Shown here piece after piece: positions 1 to 11,454 of a stretch of DNA of 64,000 nt (position 1 is the stretch's first letter; the number at the start of each line of letters is the position of its first letter). The notes under the pieces are model-generated. The model ran no database searches and had not been told where the DNA came from. It worked only from the letters and a program-made list of their open reading frames with translations. Both the position numbers and the translations under genes were made by a program. Source of the DNA: Pempheris klunzingeri (taxonomy: Eukaryota; Chordata; Actinopteri; Acropomatiformes; Pempheridae); assembly GCF_042242105.1 (NCBI RefSeq), contig NC_092019.1, positions 15,578,328 through 15,642,327 of the forward strand, written 5' to 3'.

Positions 1-1159
1 TTGAATACATTTGGGTTTCATATTGTTGGGCAGAGTTTTGTGTGAATCACAGTTAGTTGCAGCTCATCTCCACAGACTTTGAAATCTGGCATAGGACTGG
101 CACTAACAGTTTAAACTCACATTGTGGCCACAGAGAAACAACAGATGTCTGCATAATCACCATGCTGTCTCCAACACAACACACACAACTGTCATATGCA
201 TAAAGGGAAAGCTTAACAGCCCAGAGACCCATTTATTACACAACAAAGTTACTTAACAATCACGCAGGGTGGTGATCATCCAATAAATAATAATTACATT
301 TTATGCAAAGACGCATTGTACTGGAGCTCAGTCACTCTGACAGACCCTAGCACAAATCATATGTGAATTCAGGGCACACACATACAGAAACACACAGCTA
401 CATAACTCCCACGCAGCAGCTTTGTGTTGAAGAGCATGAACAGACCAGTGTTATTTCAAAATAACAGAACAGAGCAGATTGCAGTAAGGCCCTCATCACA
501 TAACCCTGCCAATTCACTAGACACTGGGTGTAAGGTCACTGCAACAGATACATAAAGAGTGACATTATAGCACAAAATGTTGGGCTTAAGACTTGCCTTT
601 GCTTGCCTTTATTCTTCTGTCAGGCGATTCAGCTCTGGATGGTATAGTCACGGCACAGACAGCCATAAACTAATGGTATATACATTCTCTCCATACCATC
701 CAGACTCTGTGTCAACTAAACATGTCCCAGAACAGCATAAATCCTCGAATACACACAGCAAATATTACTCTAGATGGACACAGAAGTATGTCTCTTGCAT
801 GGTCATCTACAGTGTGTGGATGTAAAACATATCTGGCATTCAAACACATGCATCTAAAATGCTTCCCCAAGGAAGAATCCCTCAGTCAATAACAAATGTT
901 CAACTCCTTAAAAGCATGTTTATTACACACATTCCCTTTGAATTTCATTCACTTAGTGAAGTTTTACAGTAAATTTCTTTGAATAAATTCCTTCAAGACA
1001 GGTTGCAGTATCTCACAAACAATGTCGCTTAAAACTGTTGAAAACCGTATTGCTGATTTGGCAGCAATTGCTAAAAGAGTGCTTTAGAGGTCAGAGAGCC
1101 AGAAAACAAAGAAAAGCGTGTGTGTGAATGCAGGTTGTGTGTATCTAAAGTGTGTGTGT
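1..1159. other. 3' flank of rad54b
   Basis: No coding exon was recognised here. The stretch lies downstream of the rad54b stop codon on the minus strand. A minus-strand AATAAA (plus TTTATT at 919-924) lies about 240 bases past the stop and is a plausible poly(A) signal, so roughly 920-1159 is probably 3' UTR. The short open frame at 577-825 on the plus strand has no family resemblance and is treated as chance. Confidence 0.5.
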
Positions 1160-2346
1160 TTACTGAGCTGTGTGAGAGATGGTGGTCTGAAAGGCGAAGG
1201 TGATGTGGTTTCGTGCGTGATCAAGGTAGATGTCTGAGAAGGTGTGTGTGTCACCAGAGAAATGTCTCCACTGCATCAACTCGGACATGCTGAGATGCTT
1301 CTGCGCCGCCGTCCCGCGGTCACCTTGACGACCGAGCTGGCAGGGCCTATCAGAAACCTGCTCGTCCTCCTCTACAACAGCTGAGAATTTAGAAGAAAAT
1401 TAGTAAATGAGTCCCAATATGGCAATATGACTGGCGTCAGTGAGTTCTGTGCCTACCCTGGACTGAACCGTCCATGCTGCAGCTGCAGTTCAGCAGGTCG
1501 TGCGTTAGAGACGGAGTGTCTGTCAGGCTAAAAAGATCTCGAAGGTCACTGGCTGAGAAACTGGTGTGCTCCGCCCTTTTGGCCAGGTCAACCACCGTCC
1601 CAGAAAGCCCCTGTTTGGACACCTGTCTCTGGAATATACGCTCCTCAATAGTACCTGCGAGGACGTAACACACGCACACAAAGAAAACTCACTGGTCTGG
1701 TCCATTGCATTCTGAATATTTTGGCTCATTGTGTGTGTCTGCATATTCTGACCTGCAGTGAGGAGACGATAAATGTGCACAGTCTTCTTCTGTCCATCTC
1801 TCCATACTCGAGCCATGGCCTAGACACACAAGTGCAGAAGTTGGTGGGGAGAATGACGCTCTTGTGCAGAGCGCCATCTGGTGGATAAGCATTGATATGA
1901 GTGTGATACAGTCTAAGGGTGCCGTCTCAGCTGTGGTTCACTTCATTTGGTCAACACTGAAGGAAAGAAATCCATTTTCATCCATAGATGTTGCCTTTTA
2001 GTTAAAGTTAACACTGGCTTTTTATATACAAACAACAGGTAAATCGTGTTGCACTTATAGGGCACTTTATAGCTCGGAAAAACAATTCCCTCACTTTTTA
2101 AAGAAGAACTGCCAAAAAACACAGAGTAGGACACAAGAATAATAGAGCTCTGTTTAACTACAATGTTTAACTACTATATTTAACTACTATAGTTACAAAA
2201 TTATTTGGAAGCATACATACACACACATACATACACACGGATTGCTTTCTTAACAGTTCAGATCCAGCACATGATTTAATAGTAGTTTAGCTTTGGACTT
2301 TTAAAAATCACATATCTGCTACCATAAAATCCTGTGATGATAAGCA

Positions 2347-2384
<38 letters not shown>

Positions 2385-5300
2385 TGACCTGAATGTCATT
2401 GGCAGGGTTCCAGTCAATATCATACAGCACCAGGTGGGAAGCACCCACCAGATTAAGCCCCACCCCACCTGCTTTAGAGCTCAGCAGAAACAGGAAGTTC
2501 GGAGAGTAGGGACTGTTAAAGCCGTCAACCAGCCGCTGTCTCTGGCTGGTGGGGGTTTGTCCATCAAGTCGACAGAAAGTGTAGCCCACGTGTACACACA
2601 AGTCTTGGAGCAAGTCAAGTGTCTTAGTATAGTTGGACACCACGACCACTCTGCAGGGACACATACACTTTATCAATATACATGAACAAATATACATCCA
2701 ACACCAAACACACTGTCTCACACACACACACCTATCTGAAGGGCTGAGTTGTCGGATGGCGGTCAGCAGGTCCGACAGAACCAGGAGTTTTCCAGAGTCT
2801 GCAGTGTTGAACCCCCCTGAAGAGTAGGATTCTGGGAAGAGCTCTTCCAGTCCCTCATATAAAGAGCTCTCCACTGAGCCACAGTCTGTTTTTTCCTACA
2901 AAAAAAAAACATCACACAGTATTCAGAGCTTGGCAAATCCACACACCAATAAAGAACTACACAGACATATAGAGATCAATCGACTACTGCTTTAGAAGGA
3001 AGCTAATAAAGATCTTCACCTTGACAGTGGAGTGGAGCAGACCGGGGTGGTTACAGAGCTTCTTCAGGGCCGTGATGCAGGCCAGGTGTGTGTGAGTTTG
3101 CGTGGAGCTCAGAAGGCAGGCTCTGAAGACTCTGTGGCAGAGGAGATGCTTGTACAGCTCTCGCTGCAGGGGAGATGGGTCGCAGAACAACGTCCAGTCG
3201 AGACGAGGAGGCAGGTAGCGGTTGATGATCTCCTGAGTCCGTCTCAGGATGAACATGCCAGTCAGACGAGAGAGCTCAGCTGCTCGCTCCTCTCCCAAAT
3301 CTCTCTCCTCCTGTTGCCAGAGACAGATACCAGATCAGGATTAATGCCAGATAAAGTAGGTAACTCAAGTGACTACACAGAGGAGAGGAAGCAATTAGTA
3401 TTACCTCTGTGCAGGGGGGCTGTCTGGAGCGTAGAATGGGCTCCTCGTACACTTTCCTATATGCAGTGGACGACCCCAGAATCCCCGGGTTTACAAACTC
3501 TATAATGGCATAGAACTCCTGCAGGTCATTTTGTACTGGAGTGCCTTCAAAACACAAAGACAATTTATTTCAAACATTTCAGAGACTGACTGATCTGTTT
3601 AACAGGAGCTTTGTACCTTTGTATTTCAGTGTCTACCTGTTAGTATGACTCTGCGATTACAGCTCAGGCTGCTGAGGGCGGAGGACGTTTTGATGCTGCT
3701 GTTCTTTAATCTGTGACCCTCATCACAAATTATAAGACCAAACTCCACTTTCTGTACCTGTAAAGAAGAAGAAAATGATACTAGAACACAATAAAAAGAT
3801 GTGTAAAAAGAACATGTGTATCATGCACACTTTACAGCAAGACATGAGGTGAACATACTTGCTCCCTGCAGCGCAGCAGCATTTCATAGCTGATCACAAG
3901 AACGCTGTGCAGAGGGGATAGCACAAACTGCTCTATCTTATGATCCTATACATATGTAAAAAAAATAAGAAGCATATTAATGGCACAATACATGTAAGAT
4001 TAAGGTCTGTCAATCTGATAAAAAGACACTAGATGGGGAAATGTCATAGATCAGCATGGAATAAGATGAGTGAAAGAGTGAAACAAAAAAAATCCAGCAC
4101 CTTTATATAAGTGTCTTTCTCAGGAATTCTATATTAGTGTTATGTGTTTCTATTCATATTTGTATCTGTGGTTTAGATCTTTTTATGGGGTACATGTAGA
4201 CTCTTCACTGTCTCCAGGAGGGGGTCTTTCAAATTACCTTAAATTATTTATTATCATAATCTTATATGCAACTTGTTGCTGGCTTTTTTTTTTACATGTA
4301 AACCTTGATGCTGTATAAATTAATTAATTAATATAAAGAGTAAGTTTGAGAGCAAACAGTTTGATTTGCAAACCAGCTTTTGAATTTCTATGAATACGTC
4401 ACAACTTTATATTACTTGCAATACAACATGTTTGATTTCTGTGTCAATAGTTTTGCTCTGATCCGCTTTTGATCGCAGTGTGGAAAGTTTTGATCTCAAA
4501 CTTATTCTGCTGGATTGTAAAATAAAGATACCAAAGTAGCCTCATCCTCGAGCTCCATTTAAAGGAAAAATGTCCCCTTCTCTCCTCACCTGATCGATGG
4601 TGAAAACACTGATCCTCTCACGGCCCAGCCACTTATTAAACTCTGCACCCCAGTTCTGCACCAGGCTGCCAGGGGTGACCACAAGGACACGCTTAGCAAC
4701 TGGTTTCCCACCGTATGGTCCTTGCTTGAGCAACGTCCAGGACAGAGCCACGCTCTGGAGGGTCTTTCCCAGACCCATTTCATCAGCCAGGATAGCCCCA
4801 TAGCGACCGACAGCTCTGAGGCACATGTACACATCAATAAGATCAGGAACCCTAATAATGCCTGTCATTACTTTTCCTGCAGTGAGGCTAAAAGAGATTC
4901 ATCTTTAAGCAGCTCCATTACCTCATGCCCATGACACACTCATAAAGAAAGATCAGGCCGTCCCTCTGGTGGGGTCGAAGGTGAGTGGTCAGGTATGGGT
5001 CAACAACAACATCAACCACAGGAAGCCCCGACTTGTTATTAGACCACTGGTGGTTAGGAGAGGGACGAGCCATCACCAGTGCACCTGCAAAAGACCAGAG
5101 GCCCTGATTGTGTTTATACACGTTTGTATTCAACATATATACAATGCAATACAATACAATACAAAAAGTCAAGTCTTAGAATAAATCAGAAGATGCTGAA
5201 AAATGTCAAAAATAAAAATTATGACATATTTGAGTAAGAATGAATGAATCTGAAAAAAAAAATGCATTCAATATTTATAATAAATATAACATATAATTGT

Positions 5301-8300
5301 GGATATTTAGAAGAACAAACATAGACAAAGTTTCTGATTGGCTCTTACGTACCTGGAGCCAGAGGGTCATGGCGAGGTCTGCAGGTTTGTTCCTCCTCTG
5401 GTGTGGATCCTGCATGATCGGCTCTACCCAGCAGTGTTGGGGGGCAGAAAGGTTTGGAAGCCAAGCGACGAGACGGAGGTGGAGCTGACTTTGTGTGTGG
5501 TTCCTCTTTCTCTACTTGGACCTCTTGGAAACAACGTCCCCTGGCGAAGTCCTCAGCAGAAATGACTCCCATCACCTCCACCTCCTTCCCTCCGATCATC
5601 AGGGTCTCTCCCTCGGACAGGGACGCCAGCATGGACACCTTGTAGCCACTTCCTACACACAAACATACCCAATATACCCACAGTAGCATGTCTATCAGAA
5701 TGACTCCAGCTGGTAAAGCAGCTATAGTGCATACATACATCATATTAACAATGGATTACATGACTACTTGTTAGGGTTAGGATTAACCCTAACCCTGTAA
5801 AAGGGGTTATTCGCTGTGACAAACCCACAGATAATTGTCACTCGACGCTGCAGCTTCCCTCAGCTCTACAGAGTGTTTTAGCTCGTAGTTTTACGGCCAT
5901 AAACTTTGCTTTGGTTCACACTCACATACTGGTTTTCAGCCACCACAGGCAGTTTGTTTCAGAAGAAGAACATAGTGATGGTGGAGCATTTAGCTGTTAA
6001 AGAGCCAGATATTTCCTTTGTGGGTTTAAGAAGACGCAAAACAGAGCTAAAAGGAGAGTTCATATTGGATTTCAAATTTTTAAGGCATCAAATTTACATT
6101 ACAACATGATAAATATAGTCAGATTCTTAAGTAGTAGAGATCACTTTACAGATCCCTTTTGAAGGTTGAGCTTTAAAATTGATTCTAGCTGACACTCTTA
6201 TCTGAATGTCTGACCTTGCTGTGGGGGTAAAACAAGTGTACACCAGGTATAGTCACTAAACCAGTGGTCCCTAAACTACGGCCCGCCTCCACATTTGGCC
6301 CGGCCCCCTGAACAATACCAGAGACACATTATGATTTTTTTTTCAGTCTGGCCACGCGATCGAGACTAATACACGCATAGAACGTGACAGTCTATTCCAC
6401 CCTTCTGCAGTCTGTGCCCCTATCTGAACCCCCCCCAGAAAAAAAATCTTTGATTTGAAATTTTATTGATTTCATAAATAGTGTAATTTTATTTCAGAAA
6501 TAGTGTTATTTATTTCCTGACTTTTTTCTGTGAAGATCCCGGAAAGGGTTATTAATATATGGCGGCTATGGTGGAAAACATTGCTTTCTGGAAAACAATA
6601 AATGTTTATGTTTAGGCACCCCTGCAATCGTCACACTTTTTCTGTTACAAACTGACCCCGGCCCCCCATCAGAGAAGGGAAAAGTTATGTGGCCCTCACA
6701 GGAAAAAGTTTGGGGACCCCTGCACTAAACCTAAACATCCCTGATGGGTGGGGTTACATGCGCAGTAGAGCAGATTTAAGATCAGAGAAAGCACGGTCCT
6801 GAGCTTTAGACTCTGAGGTTTCCTACCAGAAGTTTCTTAAAGTTACTTATGTGCAAGATTTGCTTAACTGTGATGGACAACGGAGGCTGCAGTCACACTG
6901 CTCCCTCTCCCACCAGAATAAAAGTACGTCAGTCAGTGAAATAAAAATCTGGGCGTCTCTGTCTCACCCTTCCCAATGTCTTTGCCCTCCATGTCTTTCA
7001 GCGTGGCTGTGCGTCCTCTTGTGACCAGGACTGCATCGCCCTCCCAGCGCTTGTGTTTTTTCTTACTGGCCTTACACCACATCACACTGAAGTAACGCGC
7101 TCCGTCCTGACTGCAGCCCGAGTCTGAGCCTGCAGCTCCGGAAACACAGGTTGGCCCAACTGGAAGGGTTTGAGAAGACCCAGGAGTCAACTGAGGGGAT
7201 CCATTCACCCCTGTAACACAAAAAGATACAGTGTAACACAGAGAGAGAGAAAAAACAACAGACATACAGATACAACTCACACAACCCATCAGCAGAGGTC
7301 ACTGTTGCACCAAGACTGCACAACATACTAGACCCTCATACTGAGGATGATAATCCCCACATCATACGTTCACATGCCTGAAAATGTAAGTGCGATTCAT
7401 GCCAGGTTAATATTAGAAATACAAAAACCTTAGTCTGCCTCCTCTACTTTTAATGTCAGTGAAAATGACAACCTGATTTAGAAAAAAGGTCTCCCTCAGA
7501 GATGCTGAAAAAATGAGAATAGGCGTCTCTTTGACATGTAATAAAAACACAAGACCAGCAGGATATTAACCTTACTTTCTTTTTTTTTTTTTTTTTTAAT
7601 AGAAATAAGCGAACATATGGACAAACCGTAAAAGAGACTGACAACACTCATATACCAACATTACAATACAATCAATGTTGTAATCACGAACATTAAATAA
7701 CAATAACATCACAAAACCAGTTCCACATCTCCCTTCTTTTGATCGCTTGATGGTCATTTCAGCAGCCAGAGAGAATGTCTGACTTGAACGTATTTGATTC
7801 ACTTGTGTGTGAATTCAGCAGCTCACAGGAAAGGATTTGTCGTCATCAGCATCATGTGTTTAAGGCTTTTAACTCGTTAAACTTGTGCTTCAATCCTGGT
7901 TATCTGAACATTTCTCAGTTCTACAAAGTGTCACTTTGTTGGTTTGGAGTGCTTCTTTTTCATTTGTAGCCTGCAGAATTGAAAACAAAACAAAACAAAA
8001 AAACCACCCCTTAATTTGGTTACCTAAAAGTGCTACAAGGAAATGCCTCTAGTTTATCACATCTGATTTTTAAAGATGCCAGATCAAATGGAAACTTTCT
8101 TTACAAATAATTAATAGAGCACAATGAAATCCACCAATGTGATCTGGGCAGACTCTCCCACTCATGACACGAGTATATCATTATGGAAAATGCTGTTAGA
8201 ATCATTTTTCTAACAATCCTGGATGATAAAGATCACTAATGCTATGCTAAAATTCCCATGGATATAAATTGTTGGCAGATATAGGCAGGAAAAGCGCCAC

Positions 8301-11300
8301 CACGGTACACGTCATTCAAATAAAATTCCCTTCCAAGAAAAGGACTTTCACATTTATTTTATCTATTCTATTTCACCTATTTTGGCCTGTCACAGTGTTT
8401 TGCTGCCACTTCCATGAACACAGACTGATGGCAACACAAGTCAGCCTCATCCTGCAATAGGCAGACAGGCTTTCAATGTTTGAACGAGGCACTGTGTTTC
8501 CAAAAGAAATGTAAGTTCTGAAACAGCTCAAGCATGAAACTGATGAGTAAAGTAGCGCCTCAGCTATTTCTCCACACTTTCAACTCCTCAGAGCCGCTCC
8601 CTTTCCAACACTGGCCACAGATGTTCGCATTCATGCTTGTTATAGAGGAATTGGAAGTCCGTGTCTCAGTCGAGCAGCCCTGAGTTTCTCCACTTTGATT
8701 TTGGCTCTCAGAAGTTCCTCCTCCAGATCCTGTTTCCTCTTCAGCCCCTCCCTCTTCTCCTCCAGGTACACGGCAACCTTCCTGTGATTGGCCAACACCA
8801 GCTCGTGCTCCTCTTTGGCCAGGTGCAGAGGTCGATACCTGTCGGACTCGTGGTGAGGGTTGATGTCATTGGGGTAGAGGTCATGGTGTAAGGGCAGCGG
8901 CGAGGTAGAGAGGGGGATATTAATGGAGGAAGGGGTGGGAGATAAGGATGCTTCGTAATCGTGGACGCTGCCCAAGTCCTGCTCCCCCTCGTCCTCCTGG
9001 CCTCCGTCCAGCCCTGGCCCTGTGTGTGCGGACAGGATGGGGAGGTCTGGCGGGGGTTTAACATCCTCTTCAGGGTCCAGCTGGACCACTTCGTGGGGGA
9101 TACTGGAGACAGCTGCTGAGTAATCCTGGAGTCCAGCCAGAGAGGAGCTGCTGCCAGGATGTTCGATAGGAGAGTTGTGCTTGCTGTATATTAATCTAAA
9201 AATGGAGCAAGGGATAAAAATAAGTGAGACTGGATGCTTCAGCAGAGTTCAGAGTGTCTAGATTTCTATGTGAGGTGTGTGGAGACTTCTGTTGGGTAAA
9301 ACACACTAAATAAAATCAAAGATCAGTTGACTAATCAGAGTAGACAAGGGGAAAATAAGTGATACCCCAAAGTTTAAATAACAAACATATGTTGGTTATA
9401 GCTTCGTAGCTGCCATGATTTCCTTTGCTGTTTCACATTGTTATGCATAAATACTGAGGATTTTGTTGCTGGTTGTCACAGTGAGTTCAGAACATAACAG
9501 ATATTCTTACAGATGGGTACCTTTGAAAAATAATCAAAAAAGAAAACAATTTATGCTAAACTACTGGCTTGATTGTTGTCTTGTGCTTCTGAGCCAGTGT
9601 CTCTGCTTCAGCCTCATTTTCCCTTACCGTCTGCAGCACAAACAACTTAAGCCCAGTTCTCAGTCCTACCATTTACTTAAGCCAACATTATTTTGTGCTT
9701 TAATTTGGGATGGCTGTGAGTGTGCGTGAACAAAACAGTAAATAGTGGCAGACATTCTGTATTTTCCTGTTAAGCCTGACGATGTGCAGTGTGTGTGCAA
9801 TCTGATTGGGCTTTTAGAGTTCAGGCCCACCCTTTCCTCCTCCCCTCACAGCTGAGTCTGTATCAAACTTCTTTGGAGCTGATGATGTCTGTCTGTGCTC
9901 TCTAAGCTCTCACCTGACTACTGCGTTATCCCTTCAGGTCTGTATTAAAATGTGTGTCTGTGATTGTAGGTGTGTATTTCACTGTACCTGCGCAGTGCCT
10001 GGTCCTTTTCGTGGATGGGCACATGGTGAAACAGGTGAGGGATCATCTCCATAATTCTCCTGGTTGGCTCGGAGATGCTCGCTCTGTACTCTGGCTGGGC
10101 GTGTCTCCGCTGCATCACTTCCTGCTTGGCTGACTCCTTCAGCCTCTTGTAGAGGGTCCTGAGGCCCTGAGCTGTGCGATGGGGTCTGTCCCCTCCCAAG
10201 GCGTTGTACTGCTCGGCCACGGTGTCCCAGCACTTGTTCTTGTCCACGATGACCGCATGCTTGTTGGTGTGCTCCTCCAGGATGCGGATGTGAGGACGGA
10301 CCAGCTTCAACAGGTCCAGCTTCTCAGACAGGGTGAAGTTGGAGGAGCGAGCTTTCCCCACCATGTGTTTCTGTCCACCCACCATGGACAGAAACACAGA
10401 GCTGGACTCCATCTTACAGCATAGCGGCCTCACACAGACCAGGTCCGGCCTATGGCTGTCACCCCTTCAGTAGCCACACTTGATTTTATGGCTCCTCACT
10501 CTCCCCACCTGTCTTTTTTTTTTGTCCCTGCTGTTGGCTTCTCTTGGTCCACGCTGATAAAGCTAACACTGGCCTAACTCCCATACATTTCTCATTTTCC
10601 TCCTCTTCTTCTTCTCAAAATCAAATGTAAGCTATGTCTAACATGTGCATGGAGTCACACACTACTCCTTGGTTCCCTCTCAGCTACGTTGCACAACAAA
10701 ACAGGCTGTGCAGCACACAATAAGAATCAGGCTTAACTAGGCCAGCCTCGTTTAGGCCCCCGCCTACCGCGGAGGGCTTTGGATGAATTCCTCCCAGCTT
10801 AGGCTGACGTAGCTAAGCCGCTTAAGCCCAGCCCGACCTACTTACAGCTCGGTCTCTCTAAACCCCAAACCGAGCACAGCACTGAGCACAATGTCCCCAC
10901 ATTATGACACAAGTCCGGCAGCAGAGGGTCTGCGCCCTGCACAAAACAGGGGAAACAGTCTATAAACGGGGTGTTGCATGTTATTAGGGGTCAGGGGTCT
11001 ATTTTCCAAAAGTCAGGGACGCTTTGAAATAGCGCTGGCTTAACTAACTGAGAGGGGGAGGGGTTTGGGAGCGCGCTGCGCATGCTCGCACAAGCAGAGC
11101 GCTTCCATCCATTTGATGCCGTTTACGGTAAATGCAAGAAAAAGCACTGATTCACATGATTAAAACACACGTCCGGGTCGCGGGAGGAGACGGTCGAGAG
11201 CCAAACGCAGGGGGTGTGTGAGCCGCGTGTTTGCAGGGAGGGAGACAGAGGCACTAGTTGCTCTTGGAGGAGGAGGAAGCGGTGGCTCACTGATCCTGAG

Positions 11301-11406
11301 CACAGTCCTAATCTGCCCTCCGCTGCCGCTGCACTACCCCGCTCATTTGCATAATGCTGGACCTGCTGTCACTCAACCTCAGCCCGCCTGGTTTAACATC
11401 CACCTT

Positions 11407-11454
<48 letters not shown>

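Noticed and set aside
5906-6109. Small plus-strand open frame in a rad54b intron
   Set aside because: No family resemblance, no splice or promoter context, and of a length expected by chance.
11411-11450. Long alternating GT tract as a CRISPR-like or regulatory array
   Set aside because: It is an ordinary dinucleotide microsatellite. No spaced direct repeats with unique spacers exist anywhere in the window.
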